A stretch of 64,000 nucleotides of DNA from Melanocharis versteri (taxonomy: Eukaryota; Chordata; Aves; Passeriformes; Melanocharitidae): assembly GCA_013397845.1 (NCBI GenBank), contig VZTG01009169.1, positions 62,001 through 126,000 on the forward strand. Direction: 5' to 3'. Shown in pieces: positions 32,899 to 46,479 of this stretch (the first letter of the stretch is position 1; each line of letters opens with the position of its first letter). A program made the position numbers and the translations under genes. The notes under the pieces are model-generated. The model did not search any database and was not told the DNA's origin. It saw nothing but the letters and a program-made list of their open reading frames with translations.

Positions 32899-35800
32899 TA
32901 GATAATCTGAGGACAGCTTTACTACAACTGCCATCAGGCCAAATGATTAAAAGCACACAGTCATCCACAACAGACATGGAAATTGAGATTTTAAACTCTG
33001 CTAAGTGCCAACCACCCCAAATTACACCCAAGGCTGCCCAGCCCACGCTGGCAATCCAAACTGGCAGCTCTCGGGTGTGAGCAGCACTCGCGGGGCCCCG
33101 CTAGAGATGCCTCCTGCTCATCCATGGAGGTAACAAAAGCGAGCAGCAACCGTGTGCCAGCATTTCCCACTGCCAAACCCCACAGGGCTCCCGTGCCCAT
33201 CCCTGCACCTGCTGCTGCAGGCAGGCTGGGCCCACACGGGGATGGCTGTGGGTTTAGTCTGTGCCACCACTGCCAGCACCAGAGAAATCCTGAGCAGGCA
33301 TCTCCTCCAGCTCACCAAAAAGCTGCAACATGACTCCAAATTGCTCTGTTCTACCTTCCAAGCAACTATTCTAAAGCCATCACCATAAAATCAGCCAGGC
33401 CCCAGGGCAGTCCTTGTGTTGCTGGTCTCTCCCAGCTTTGTGCCTCAAAATGTGAAGTTCCTGCTGAGCAGGATATGGGGAATTCCTCTGGCAGCAGGAT
33501 GTGTCCATCATCCAGTGTCTGCTACAGGGACTCAGGAATAGCAGAGAAAGATGTTAATGCTTTGAAGGACTCCAACCAGGGACAGAAATCTTTCAATGAA
33601 CCTCCTTGGCCAGACTCGACTTCTTAGAGGTAACAGAGGGGTTTTGTTCTAAAGCAGAAATTCCCAAGCACTGCTGACAGCCCCACCCCAGTCAGACCGG
33701 TCACACCAGGGCTCACAGCCCTGGCCAGAGGCACAGCTCTGAAGTCTGGGCAGGGCTGAGGGGGAAGGAGTTGTGCTGGGAGCAGCCCCTTGGCAGGGAC
33801 ACCCCCCCACAGGGATACCCCCAGTGCTCTGGGGCCGTTCCACTACAGAAATGGTTTTAGCAGTTTGGACTCACTGGTACAATGATGAAGTAAGTAAATT
33901 TCTAAATTAAAAGCCCACAGGAATGCCCACTGTGGGGAATTTCATTTGCTGAGACACCTAAGCCTCAGCCAAGGTAGTACAGGACAAGTGTCTTGACCAC
34001 TGTTGCAAGCACCAGAGGGACTCTTACTAGAGAATCACAGAATTATTAAGGTTAAAAGGCAGAAAAAAATTTCTGAAAAGGGCTGGAAGCAAACAGCGAT
34101 GCTAAAGGGAAACGCAATGGGCAGGGCATTTTGGGCTCCTGGGCGGATCACAGCTCAAGACCATCCAAGTGCACTGGCTTTGGCAAAGCAGCATCTGTAA
34201 TTTCAAGCTCAGCCAGCCCCTAGGCCGAGCTGTGCAGTTTGTGCAGCACAGACCAGTCCCTAGCCCTCGCCCAGGCCAACAACCATCGCTGACACCCAGG
34301 GCTGACCCACACCCACCAGCACCACCAATGCCCACTGCTCCAGGCCTCCTGGCTTGCTTGCCATCCTGCCTGCCTCCACTGCCAAAACTACCCAGCACCA
34401 AGGAAAATGTCTGTATTTACCACTGAGAGAGTTGCCTGAAACCTTCCTCAGACCTCTAGACCTGCTATATCCAAACAACAAGCGATCATCAAAATAGGAG
34501 CTCAACCCAGTGCTCAAGTTTAGACTTCACCCAATTTTTTTGGACATATTCTTTGGGCACAACCAGGCAGGCTGGGCTTAACACACACTCCAGTGGCAAA
34601 GGGCAACTGTCCAGACCCAGACCCGGAGCACAGTGTCCAGGCTGGCTTGTTTTCATTGCTAAATCCCACAAAAAACATCCACAAGCAAAACAGAGAAAGG
34701 AACTTGGAACAGAAGAATTTGAAAGCCTAAACAAAGCTCAAACCACAAGTGTTTGAGCTTTGTGGGAAAAGCTGCCTGCCCTTACCTCCTTTTCCAAAGG
34801 ACATCATGCCATGTTCTTATTTTACCTCCTGCAGTAGTGACAGCCTTCCCAGCCTCACGGTAGCGCAAGTGTCTTGCTGAAAGCTCCAAATAACATGCCA
34901 CAATCTCAGCAGATGCCTGTACTTGTGCAACGCCTGCCTGCCCCAGCGCCGATCAATGTTTGCTAATACAATTCCTTACTTTTCATGTCAATACGCCTCT
35001 CCAGTGCAAACGGCAAGTTGGGAGGTGAGCCTGGTTAAACGCTCCTGATAACCTGTTGGAAGACAGTGACTGCTTATTTTCCACTCATATGTTTCCCCAG
35101 AGAAGCTGTAGCTGTCAGGAACATGGATTCAAGTGGAAGTCCACAAAATCTCATGCAGTCTCTACCTGAGCTGAGGAGGAGGAGCTGGACATAAACTGAA
35201 ACTGTTTGGACACCAAAAGCACTTGGCAAAATAGAACCAAAATGTAACTGGTCTCCATGACACACAGCCAGCCAAACCGCTACCTCCAGTCTCCAGTTTC
35301 CTGACCGGAAACTTTCCCAGGGATGTTAGCTTGAGGGGTTCAGCCAGGCCCCTGCTCCCAGCCCACCCCACGCAGATGCAACCCGGGGATCACACTCTCG
35401 TTCTCACGGGGGTGTTGAGAGGCTAGGGCTGGGTTTATGGGGGTTGGCGGCCACTGGGAGACTTGGCTGCCAGACTGCTAGTGCTGGAAAAGGCCACGCA
35501 GTCATGCTTTTGGAATGCTCCCCTGCTCCTAAGACATTACACAATTATTTCCCCTCCCTGCAAGCCCCCCTAATATAAATGTTTAAGAATGAGCTCAGCA
35601 GTAAGCAAAGGAAACTTTTTTCCTTTTTCTGAAGAAAACACAGAGCGGCCACTCCATGAGCAAGGCTGTGCATGGGGACACTGCTGGAGTGGGGGCTGTG
35701 GGGAGGGATGTGGGATGGGGCAGCAGCCCACAGGCTCTCATCCCAGGTCAGACACTGCCTGGGAGACAACTGCAAATTGGGACCCACAGCCCAAGGCCAC

Positions 35801-36053
35801 CCTCAAGGGATGACAACCTGCAGTAAGTGAGGTGTAGCTGACCCATCCCTCACCACACCCAGGGACCCCCACCCCACCCCAGGCACACCCATGCCACCCT
35901 GTCCCACTGCACCCCACCCAGCCCGGCTGGGCCACCCACCCCATGCCCCATTTCCCCAGCAGTGCCCAGACCCCACCCCTGCACTGACCCCACACCCTAG
36001 TAACCCCAGACCCCACACCTTACCAGAACCAGTAACCCCCCACATCTCAGTAG

Positions 36054-36410
36054 NNNNNNNNNNNNNNNNNNNNNNNNNNNNNNNNNNNNNNNNNNNNNNN
36101 NNNNNNNNNNNNNNNNNNNNNNNNNNNNNNNNNNNNNNNNNNNNNNNNNNNNNNNNNNNNNNNNNNNNNNNNNNNNNNNNNNNNNNNNNNNNNNNNNNNN
36201 NNNNNNNNNNNNNNNNNNNNNNNNNNNNNNNNNNNNNNNNNNNNNNNNNNNNNNNNNNNNNNNNNNNNNNNNNNNNNNNNNNNNNNNNNNNNNNNNNNNN
36301 NNNNNNNNNNNNNNNNNNNNNNNNNNNNNNNNNNNNNNNNNNNNNNNNNNNNNNNNNNNNNNNNNNNNNNNNNNNNNNNNNNNNNNNNNNNNNNNNNNNN
36401 NNNNNNNNNN
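36054..36410. other. Assembly gap of 357 Ns
   Basis: A run of N between C-rich low-complexity sequence on the left and a GC-rich minisatellite on the right. Frames that run through it are meaningless. Confidence 1.
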
Positions 36411-36570
36411 GCCGAGCCGAGCGGGGCTGTGCCGAGCCGAGCCGAGCGGGGCTGTGCCGGGCCGAGCCGAGCGGGGCTGTGCCGGGCCGAGCCGAGCGGG
36501 GCTGTGCCGGGCCGAGCCGAGCGGGGCTGTGCCAGGCCGAGCCGAGCGGGGCTGTGCCAGGCCGAGCCGT
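36411..36570 (+). repeat. 25-bp GC-rich minisatellite at the gap edge
   Basis: Six consecutive 25-bp units start at 36411, 36436, 36461, 36486, 36511 and 36536, and a partial seventh at 36561. The unit is built from GCCGA GCCGA GCGGG GCTGT GCCGG; the last pentamer varies between GCCGA, GCCGG and GCCAG. The array probably continues into the gap. Confidence 0.95.
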
Positions 36571-36760
36571 GCCCCTTCCAGCGCAGCCCCGCCCGGCTCC
36601 GGGACACCCGGACACTGCGGGACACTCCGGCGTTTCCTCGCGGAGCTCTTGGCCCCCCAGGGCCGTTCTGCCGGTTCGGGTTCCCGTGGCCGTGTCGGGA
36701 GGGGGCGGCCCCAGCTGCCGGGAGGGGCTGAGCTGCTGCCCTCAGAGGCCCCTGTGCCAG
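36560..36760. promoter_or_regulatory. CpG-rich segment, possible distal RHOC promoter
   Basis: CpG-dense unique sequence next to the minisatellite, between RHOC and PPM1J. RHOC (minus) needs an upstream noncoding first exon, and this is the only strong CpG island between 29232 and 46400, so it is a candidate promoter. The assignment is by position only. Confidence 0.35.
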
Positions 36761-37847
36761 GTGGGACCAGCAGCAGAGACCACTTCCCACTGTGACAGGC
36801 ACAGAGGTGGCTGAGGGACGTGCCTTGTCCCCAGGGTCCCAGTCCCCTCCGCAGGGGCGCTGGCAGAGGGGGGCTGTGGCGTGTTGTGCCCCGCATTAAG
36901 GTGATCCCAGTGCCGCTGGTGGGGCTGCGGCTCCCCGTGCCCACCGTGGGCTGTCGGGAGGGAGGACCAGGCGGCTGCTGCCCCCGTGACATCCAGCTGC
37001 AGGGCAGAGTTCCTGTCCCTCAGCCAGGGAGAGGCAGCCCCAGGAGCCTGGCCCAGACCCAGGCTCATAAACCGCTGCTATTTTAAGGGCTTGCAGACAA
37101 TTTTTCTTAATTTATCAAGCTCCAGGCCAGGAGTTGGTTCCAAAGGAAATGTTTCCTCAGTAAAAAAGGGAACCACAGAGGAAGCTTTAAATTCAGCCTC
37201 TGCCTCCTTGCCTTATCCAGCAGCCAGGCAATGACCTGGAAAAAAGCAGAGCTGGTTCTCAGCCACCAGCATGAAAAGGAATGTGCCAGGGGAACAGGGC
37301 TGTGCAAACAAGTGTGGAGAGAGCATCAGGAGTATCAGGGGTACCAGATGGCCGTCAGAGGGACGTGGGACAGCAAGGATGCTTCCAGCAGGCAGCCCAC
37401 ACTCGAGGCAGAGGTAGCTGCTGCATGAGTGCCTCCCGGAGAGGGACAGTCACGTTCCTGGGAGCCACAGCCTGCCCCTCTCCCTCCCCCACAGGCAGGA
37501 AAACCGTTAGCCTTTCCTCCCTTCCATTCCGTGTGTAATGTTCCTGTTCCCACCAGACTGGCCATTGCTGCTGCCTCCCAGCCAGACCCAGGGATCCAAG
37601 ACACCCAGGCTGCACCATGCCGAGACTGGCAGCACAGCAGTGGTTCCCACTGCCCAAGGGCGCTGGACAGATTCTCCATGGGCTTTGACCACTGCCAAGG
37701 GCAGAGGGACAGCAGCTCACATGGCTCTGCGCAGGCCCATTTGCCTTCTGACATAAATTAATCAGAGCTAATTGGCTTTTCGGTAAGTCTTCTTTGCAAG
37801 AGCTCTGCAGAGAAAGACTTTGAAGTAGGACTGCAAGTGGCAAAATC
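36761..37847. other. Spacer, nothing recognised
   Basis: Moderately GC-rich noncoding sequence between the CpG island and the PPM1J polyadenylation signal. I see no exon, RNA gene or repeat that I can support. Confidence 0.45.
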
Positions 37848-39295
37848 TTTATTTAAACACACAGTGCTACACAAAGGCAGGCTCCCAGCCCCAGCACCAC
37901 TCCCTGCTCCCTTCAGCATGGATGCCAACAGGTTCAAATCTCGTGCATAACTTTCACTTTCCATTGTGTGCACTCAGTTTATTTACATCTCACTGGTTAC
38001 AGGAGACAAACAACATTCACCAGAGGTGACACTTGACGAGCTGGCTGCACCCAGTGACAGGACACAAACTACTGGTGCCACAGAGCTTTTCCCAAACAAG
38101 GGACCATGGCCCAGCTCTCCCCATCCCCACACTGCCAGGATGAGACAATCCCTCACAGTTTAGGAGGATGCAACACGGCAGAGGTCTGGGAAATGGATGC
38201 TCCAGGTCAGAGATGTGTGTGATGCAAAAATCCTGTGCAAAGATCAACCACTCCAGCTCCCCTCTGCATCAATTTCGAGATCATTAAGGAAAACATGGGA
38301 GCTGTCTTCCCTTGCCCAGGTCACACCAAGCTGCTTCTACTGTGGGTTCCCAGCCCTGGGCTAAGCAGATCCAGTGCAGTTAAGCTGTTAAGCTCGCCTG
38401 AATAGGGCTGCTCTGTGAGGCTGCTAACTCAGAACCACTCCAAAATATAGACGTACATTCATAGACTCCCCACACCAAGACAGGATTTAGACATTTTCCA
38501 GCTGAGCTCTCCAGTCAATAACTAATTGGCTGCAGAAGCACTGCAGTGATCCAAGGCATGGGAGGATGGGGGTAGAACCTGCGGCACAGCCAGTGCTGGT
38601 GCAATGTGCTTATCCCTCCTCAGGGCTCTGGGTGCACAGCAGAGCTTGGTCACTGCTCCAATCTCCCAGACTGGAGACTGAGACAAGGTACATGACAGAA
38701 TGAAAGTGTGAGGGGCTGAAAACTGGGAGCACAAGGCTGGGATGGCCACTGTGGGGCCACAACTGGACTTGTGCCAGGCTGAACATTACCCAGCTGCCCG
38801 TGGGGCTTTACTCCCAGCCACATCCCATCTGAGCCCCAGCTCCCAGCTCCAACAGCAACTTCAGTGTCACTGGCCAAAGCGCCACGGGGCAGGAGATGGG
38901 GTGACTGCAGCAGGAATGAGTGCCCTGGCAGCCCCACAGCTGTCACACAGGGCTGGAGTCAGCACAGCCATGGCAAGGGGCAAAGGACATGCTGAGGAGC
39001 CAAGGAGCCTTCAGGATTCTCACAGCATTGAGAAAGTAGCAGCACAAAAACATCTTCCAACCCCAGTCTTCACTCTCTATCCAAGGCCTCTCCATCTCCA
39101 CCTGGGACTGGGATGCAAGCAGTGGAGGGGGATGCTCTGGACAGGAGCACAGACTGAGGCTCCAGGTTTCTTACTCTTCTTGCAGTTGGCTCAGAAAACA
39201 AGTGCTTAGAGGAGGGGTGGCCCTGAGGCAGCGTCAGTGTCCTACTCATCTCCATCCAGGCAAGCTGAGCCCCGCTGCCCCAGGCTCATTCAGCA
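37848..39295 (-). other. PPM1J 3' untranslated region (probable)
   Basis: The minus-strand sequence after the PPM1J stop codon has AATAAA signals at 37978-37983 and 37848-37853 (TTTATT on the plus strand). This implies a 3' UTR of about 1.3-1.45 kb. No frame with family similarity was seen. Confidence 0.5.
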
Positions 39296-42200
39296 TCACG
39301 TGTAGTTGCCGGGGCCACCCAGAGGGATCACAAAAACAGAGATGTCATCACCAGAGCCCAGCTTGTCATTGGCCAGCCGCCAGCCCCGCTCCTTCAGCAC
39401 CCCCCGTGACCGCACCACCAGCTCCTGGGCCACCATGGTGTACCTGGAGGCACAGCAGAACACGGCTCAGCAGTGACCCCAGACCCCCTGATGCAGCATC
39501 CTGGCAAGGAGGGAGAAGCTAGAGCAGTTAGAGGTGCAGGAAAGGGTCCCTTGGAGAGTCCAGGCTCAGATACACACGTTCAGGGGAGTAATGCACGCTG
39601 TGGAGCCCAGAGGGATGCATGGCCACAACACTGCTCCAAGGAGTCAGGCCAAGGGGAGGTGGTGGAGTGCAGGACATGCCCGTCCCTCTGCCCACTTGCA
39701 GCTCACCTGCACGGGTCATTGGGCTCGTAGCTCGTCAGCACATCCATCACCACACCAGCCACCTCCTTGTCATTGGTGACATCCCAGAGCCCGTCGGTGC
39801 CCAACACCAGAACATCATCGGGGCAGTGCTCATACTGCGTGAGGTCATAAACCCTGACCTGGCAGGCAACAGGGCAAGACGCAAGGGTGAGAGGCAGAGA
39901 GGCAGAGGAGACTCCTGCTGCACTGGACATATCATGGGTCTGGTCCGGCCGAGTGGCTCTGGCCATTGCAGGAACCCCTGGGTGCAAAGTGGCTGGCAGC
40001 CAGGCTTACCTCTGGAAAGCAGGACAGGAAAGGCTTGATGTGGATGTTGGAGCTGAACACTCTGAGGTCATGGTCTCCCAGGCCTCTCGTGACCCCAATT
40101 GTGGCCATCATCCGAGCCTGAAGAATGGTGGAATCAAAAGAGAACTTTAAGCAGCTTTAGCTCCAGCTCTATTCCCAGCTGAGAATTGGTGGCCTTGGAG
40201 TGATGACAGCACTACCAAAAATGGGCTGAAATCCCCCAAAACAGTGAGAGCAGGCAGGAAACAACCCCTGCCAAGCTTCTGCCACAGCACATCACCTTTT
40301 TGCCTTCCCCAAAGACAAGTGGAAACTTCAGGTCATCCTCTTCTATCTTTTTGTAAGCCCTGGTTAAAATAAGCCAGAGACAAAGTGTCAGCAGATGAAG
40401 GCTTCCAGCACCTCCGCTGACCACCTGGGACCTGGGTACCCAGTGTACCAGAGCCCCCTGCCCCGTGGGATGGGATGCCGGAGATGAGCAGCCACCACGG
40501 CAGGACCAGTGCCACCGGTGGGTTGGGGGTTACCAGCCATTCATGTTCTGGTCCCTGTAGAGCATCTTCTTCCCCAGCTCCTTGGGCTGGATCCTGCGGG
40601 GAAACTCCAGGTGGGTGAACTCCTTCCCCAGCAGCTCGGGCCTTAGCAATGCCTGCAGGAAGAAGTGTCAGCTCAGCCACAGGGCTGGGAGAGCGGGCTC
40701 TGTGGATCCAGCCCTGCCCAGATCAGGATCCACCATCCACCGGGACCTCGGCTGCAACATTCCGTGGTGGGATAACATCGGCTGCTCTGGAGCCACTTGA
40801 ATAGGTGCTGGTAAAGCAGCTTCCAACCACCCACCTGTGCTAAGCCAGAGGGGAAACTGGAGCTGAGGACAGCCATGCCAGCACTCAGCAAGAAGGTGAA
40901 GCTTTTGCATAGAGAGTTTTGGAAAATAAAGATCTCCAAAAGGGATCAAACAATCAAACCCCAGCAAATTCCAGGAGAAGCTGGAATTTACCCAGAAGGA
41001 GTCATAGCTGCAAACCTCTCAGTATCCCAGGCTCAGCAGAGGGCATGGCACTCACCCAAGGAAAAGAGTGATGGGTCTTTTCTGAAACGGTGTCCCAGCT
41101 GTGACCATGACAAGGGACGAGCAGCAGCACAGAGCCCTACCCAGGACAGCCTCAAGCCCTCATGGAGCACAGTGTGGAGGGGACTGGGAACAGGGAGTGC
41201 CGGAAAATGCCAAAGGGGAAAGAAAAGCAGGAAGAGAAGAGGAGATCCCTTGGGAAGATGGGGTGGCAAGGGGTTGTTGCAGAGGCAAGGAGACCCCCAG
41301 CCCACTCTGGGGGAGCCCTGACCACAGCCTCGGCATCACGTGGCAGAGCAGCGTGTGCCTGTCCCCAGCCTGCGCCCTGCCCCTTGCAGCCAGCTGAACA
41401 GGATCCTGATCACAGCAGTTTCCTCCTCTCGGTCATTCAAAAACAGATTCAAGAAAAAACACCTCAGTGTTTTTCCAAGTACGTTGCAAGCCAGGAAATT
41501 TCATCCATCAAGACCTTCTCCAACACAAACTCCTCCCCTGTGCTGCCCTCAGAGAGGTCTTTATAACATTAAAGAGTCTCCCTGGGTGGCAGCAGGGGGT
41601 TAATCCAGGAGAGGGACAGGGAGCTTTCAGGGTGAAAGACAGAAACCCGTTGGCACACATCAGCTCCGACTCTCCGGGGAGCAGCCAGGGAAGAAACTAG
41701 GACTCAGCAGGGGCACTGCAGCTCCTCTGACAGTGAAAGGGAGCACGGTGGATGGAAGGAGCAGAGCTGCACTCCTCCAGATCGCAGCAGCCCAGGCAAG
41801 GGATGCTCCCTGTTCCCTGGACAGCAACAGGACAAGATGGACCAAACTGGCTCCATGCAAACATACCAACCCAGCCCCATGCCAAAAGCCTGGGCTCTCC
41901 ATGTCCCGGCTGCGCCAGGCTCGCAGTCACAGACCCTCACACTGAGCCCACAGCAAACCAGGGCTCTGCCAGCCACAAGATGCCCCCATGCCAGCTCCCT
42001 GCATCCCAGTGCCTCTTCCCATCCCAGGGAGCAGTCTGGGATGGACAAGTGCCAACAGCAGATCCCAGCCATGGGGCTGCCCTTGTCTCCAGAACCCCTC
42101 CATAGCAGCAGCCCAGCAGGCAGCACAGGGGACTGGGAAGAGGCCAGGAGGTGTTTCAGCAGGAATGAAGTTAGAAGAAAGGTCTTTCTTACTAAAAACT

Positions 42201-45200
42201 GCAGCCTCTGCCTCTCTGTCTCTGGAGTAAACTCCCTGGACATTGGAATGATTTCCCCATTACGGATGATAATGGCCCTGCAATGAAACATGGAAGGATG
42301 AGATTAGAGAGAAGGAGAGGAGACTTGGCGGAGGAGCTGAGCCTGGCTCTCCAGGGCTGATCCTCAGGAGTGGTGCAACCCCTTCCCCTCTGCTGCCCGC
42401 CCTTTTCCCAGCCTGAGGCAGGAGCTGCTTCCTGGCTTCACTGCCGCCTTGGGGCAGGGCACGGCATCCCTCCCTCCTGTGCAAGAGAGGGGCAGGAAGG
42501 AAGGGAAAATGGGAGAGAAGCATGGGGCAGAGGGGAATGAAGCAGACCAAAACAAAGGACAGGATATGGTTAGAAAAGGAGCAGCATAAAGGTGGGGTAC
42601 CCTCCTTTAGAGGGGAGCTGCAGACAGCAGGGGCAGAAATCGCCTGCAGCAGGACACGGTGCACGTGCCCATCCCACACCAGCACGGTCACTTGCTGCTG
42701 GGGCTGCTCTTACAGCTTAATGTCTCAAAAAAACATAAAGGTCTGATTATGAGATGTTTCTGGATGTCATGGTAGGCCCAAGGATCTCCAACACTGGCAA
42801 CTGTGAGTCTTCTCCAATGATGCCAGGCCAGGCTGAGTTCAGCTCTGGCAGTGTCTGATGCCCAAGGAGGTAACAGAGACTGTTACCCAGAGGCACAGTT
42901 ACAACCTCAGGACCCTGTGCATGCTGACATCCTGCATGGCCGGTATCTGGCCGCTGCTGCCATGGAGGGAGACCTGCACCCAAAAGCAGAGCCATGAGGG
43001 ATCTCCGTCTTCTCCGTCTCAGAGCTGGAAGCACATCCAGCCTCAGAAAATTGACCAGAGCCTGTATTTGCTGGTCTGACATTGCTGAGGACAAGGTAAA
43101 CTGCAGTAAATATCCAGAGCAACTGTAGCTGCCCCATTCTTGGAAATGTTCAAGGCCAGGTCAGACAGCGCTTGGAATAACCTGGTCTAGTGGAACGTGT
43201 CCCTGCAAATGGCAGGGGGTGGAACAAGATGAGCTTTAAGGTCCTTTCCTACCCAAACCATTCTTTGATCCAATGATAAATATAGGGCAGTTCAAACCAG
43301 CTTCACCTGCAGTGTCACTTTTAGTGGAAGGTGGACCTGCTCTTCTGCCACTGCTTGGGGGTGTGGGCACACACAGGTGCAGTTACAGTAGCCCACCCTT
43401 GGCAATACATATGGCAATTAAAATTCTTGGACTCCAAGCTCCCACTGCACTTGTCTACACATAGATTTGTGTCCTGCTCCTGAAACAGGTCACTGGTATG
43501 AAGCATGCCCTAAAATGACTTCTCACACATTTCTGAAAGCTTTGCTGAGCGCAATTTTCACTCCCCAACCTGCAGCCCAGGCCAGTGCCAGCAGCAGAGG
43601 CCAGGGTGTGATCCAGAGCCATCTGGGTAGCAGAGAGGATGTTGTTAGGAAGGAAGGGAACACATCCCAGATTTTGGGAGGCAGTTCTACAGCCCTATCT
43701 GTGCACCAGGCAAACACAGAGATCACAGCAGGGTACACTGTCCCCGGGGCATGGAGCAGGCAGGGGATGATTCTGGCCAGTTCTGCCACCTCTGCCCTCC
43801 CCTAGGCAGGGATGGAGCTGGGTGTTCCTCACCAGCTGTGCCTCCGGCACCACCCCACTCTACTGGGGTGTCCCCAGTCACTGAGCAAGAAGCGAGAGCT
43901 GCCCTGTTGGGCTGTACCTGCTGTCGCCAGCGTTGGCCACGTAGAACTTGCCCATGAGGTAGATGGCAGCCAGGGCGCAGCAGCCCCCAGCTAGGTGCTG
44001 GGATGCCCGCTCCCGCTCGATCTGGTTGTCCTGGGGAGACAGAGAGAGGCTGCAGGCAGGGTAGGTGGGCAGCCCAAATAGCACCTGGCTGCTCCAGCAG
44101 CACCTCAGCTCCAGATGGGAAGCAGTGACCAGCTGGGGTACCTTTCCCCACACAGCCACGGAGTGGCTGTAGGACTTGGGGGGCCAGGGCTCTTGTGGGG
44201 CAGCCAGGGATGTGGCTTCACTGGGGCAGTAGGACAGGCAGGAAAGAGCAAGACAGGAGGGGAGCAGGTGGGCCTCCTGGAACAAAGTGTAATGAAGCCC
44301 TCTGCACCCATGCAGGCTTGGAGCCCAAAGCCTCTGCATTGCGAAAGCTCAAAATGCGGGGCATCACAGAGCCCTCTCTGAGACCATCGTGCTTGGAGCC
44401 CTCCCTGCAGTCCCCTCCTTGCTGCAGAGCTGCCTTTTGCCAGTGGGGACAAGCTGATGCAGATGCAGACAGCAGAGGTCTTCCCAGAGGGTGCCCTAGA
44501 TGATCCCACAGGCAGAGGATCCTCACCATGTGCTTAAAGGCATTCTCAATGGCACCGATCACCAGGCTCTCATGGGACACTGCTTTCTCCAGGTGAAACC
44601 GTGGCACAGCGCTGTTCGGGACCTCCCCATGGTCCTCTGTATTGGACATCTGGTTTGGATCTGCAGAACCGGTCTTTGCGTCGTGCGGGAGGCAGATGGG
44701 AGGTGGGGAGGGGTCCTGCAGGATCTCCACCAGGTCCCGGAGCTGCTCACAGATGTGCAGGTGGAGCTTCTCAGATGCCATGACAGCAGCACCACTGCCT
44801 GCATGGCCATCAAACAAGGCCCAGTAGTGGAAATAAAAACCTTTCCTGCCCTGCGGGGAGAAGAGGGAAGGTTAACTGAGCCTGCAAGGAAGCAGATGGG
44901 ATGGGGAATTCAGAGAAGCTGGGGCCACCAGCTGAGGACAGTGACACAAGTCTCACAGGTCCCAGTGCAGGCAGGAGCGATGTGGGCAGCTGACCAAGGG
45001 TGTCTGGACACAGTTGATCCCTGGCTGGAGCCCAGCCCTGCGTCAGACACCTCGTGCCTCCTGCAGCCTCCAAAGGGGAGGCACCACAGCGCCAGCACAG
45101 CAGCCACCTCTGCAGCCCACCAGGGCACGTGGGCCACTGGTCTCCCTGGGCCAGCCAGCCCTGGTGTAGTCCCGTGGGGATGGAGGATGATAGGAGCAGG

Positions 45201-45453
45201 CAGAGAGAAGGGCCACGAACCAAGGGAATGCCCAGTGTGCACACATTGTCATGGGTCCCATCTCATGCCCTGCTGCTGGCCATCTTCCCTGTCGTGTCCC
45301 TGCTCGTGAACCACCACGGCTCTCACCCCATCCAGCTCCCCGCTGCCTTCCCTTGACGACGGCCCGCCCCTTGGGCTGGGCCTCCGCTCCACAAACACCA
45401 CCTCACAGCATGCCTGGTCCTCATTGTGCTGGCTCTTCCCTGCATTTATCACC
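39296..45453 (-). CDS. PPM1J: PPM1J, PP2C-type Ser/Thr phosphatase, exons 2-10
   Basis: A metal-dependent PP2C-family protein phosphatase of the PPM1H/J/M group. Exons in transcript order: 45327-45453, 44528-44850, 43918-44030, 42193-42277, 40534-40652, 40296-40359, 40010-40117, 39707-39858 and 39296-39443 (stop 39298-39296). Phases join throughout. Motifs: NAGKSQHNEDQACCEV, the metal-site FDGHAGSGAA, LRDLVEILQDPSPPPICLP, ERERASQHLAGGCCAL, YVANAGDSRAIIIRNGEIIP, EFTPETERQRL, EFTHLEFPRR, KFPLVFGEGKK, GVTRGLGDHDL, YDLTQYEHCPDDVLVLGTDG (with LWDV following) and KLGSGDDISVFVIPLGGPG. The 'EILQDPSPPP' and 'YDLTQYEHCPDDVLVLGTDG' segments mark PPM1J, not PPM1H. Introns are short, and the 3' ones are compact. 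Exon 1 is a separate fragment (48094-48241). RHOC and TAFA3 flank it as in mammals. Confidence 0.95.
43114..43275 (+). repeat. CR1 LINE 3' fragment in a PPM1J intron
   Basis: Contains 'gttcaaggccaggtcagaca', a 'ggtctagtggaacgtgtccc' segment and 'gatgagctttaaggtccttt', ending TTTGATCC. It is antisense to PPM1J. Confidence 0.88.
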
Positions 45454-46479
45454 CTGCCAGGAGGAAAAATGGTGTAAAGGCCTTTTCTTTCACATCATGT
45501 TCCAGCAAACGCCACCCACAGCACCTCTTCCCCCCACCCCCACCCCTCCACTCATGCCCCCATGTCCCCAGAGATGCCCTGCACAGGTGCTCCTGTCCTG
45601 TCCCAGGTGTCCCAGAACAGTTGTGTGGGTTGATCTGGGGCCAGGAGCAGCATCGGGTCCCACCCACAGCTGCACCCAGGGGGGAGCAGTTGTCCCCACA
45701 TCTACCAAGGGAGGTGACCAGAAATAAACTGGGTTTGCTGAAGGTCTCCAGCACTGCCCCAAGCAGAATAATTACCCCAAAACCTGCACCAGCCTCAAAT
45801 ATACACCCCCGGGACACACAGAGAGAATCACAGCCTCACCCATGTCCCATCACCTCTTGGAGGGAGCAGGGGGCTCAGGGAAGGAGGAGAGAAGGTGATG
45901 ATGATGAAACCGGCAGAAGTTTTGCAAAAAGATTGACACTGACTTTTCCCAGCCTATGCTGACACAGCAGACTTCAAGTCTAGATTGCAGAACCTGCTCA
46001 CGGGAAGAAGCTGTAAACATAGCAGGGTGATTTTTCTTTGGGCACAGACTTTCCAAGTGGTTTGCGGAAAGAACTCTTGGGACACCGAAAAGGGGATTTT
46101 TTCACTCTGGGTACTCCTACCCCACTATCTCCAGGGGCAAATCAACATCTCATAAAGCTTTCGAAGATATCGGGAAGATCAGCTCAAGGAGGAGATGCAG
46201 GAGTGGGCTGACAGCACTGAGCAGCAAAGGCCTTCAAAGTCTAACCTTCCCGCCCGCTTTCAGTTAGGGCTGACGCTCGCAGCTAGTGAAAGAAGAAGAC
46301 AATCGGGTCCTTGAAGGGGAAGTCTCAAGCAGTCCCACTCCCAAGAAAGCCTCAGCTCCCTGCTCCCCCTGAATCCTGCCAGAGCCGCCGCAGCTCCTTC
46401 GTCCTCGGTACCCCATCGGTGACAGCGGGTGTTGTGCAGAAAGCGCAGAAAACAAAACGGACAGGAGAGCCTAAACCCC

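Larger units (their letters stand above)
29232..36053. other. Noncoding region upstream of RHOC
   Basis: Presumably RHOC 5' intron and spacer. It holds two CR1 copies (listed) and otherwise no recognised exon. The part at 35830-36053 is C-rich low-complexity sequence (many CCCCACCC words) that leads into the assembly gap. Long open frames here, such as 31924-32763 on the minus strand, overlap CR1 and match no family I know. Confidence 0.5.

Noticed and set aside
35803..36992. Frames of 250-331 codons crossing the 357-N gap
   Set aside because: Most of the length is N, and the rest is translated 25-bp minisatellite giving repetitive Ala/Arg/Pro/Ser text. There is no real protein.
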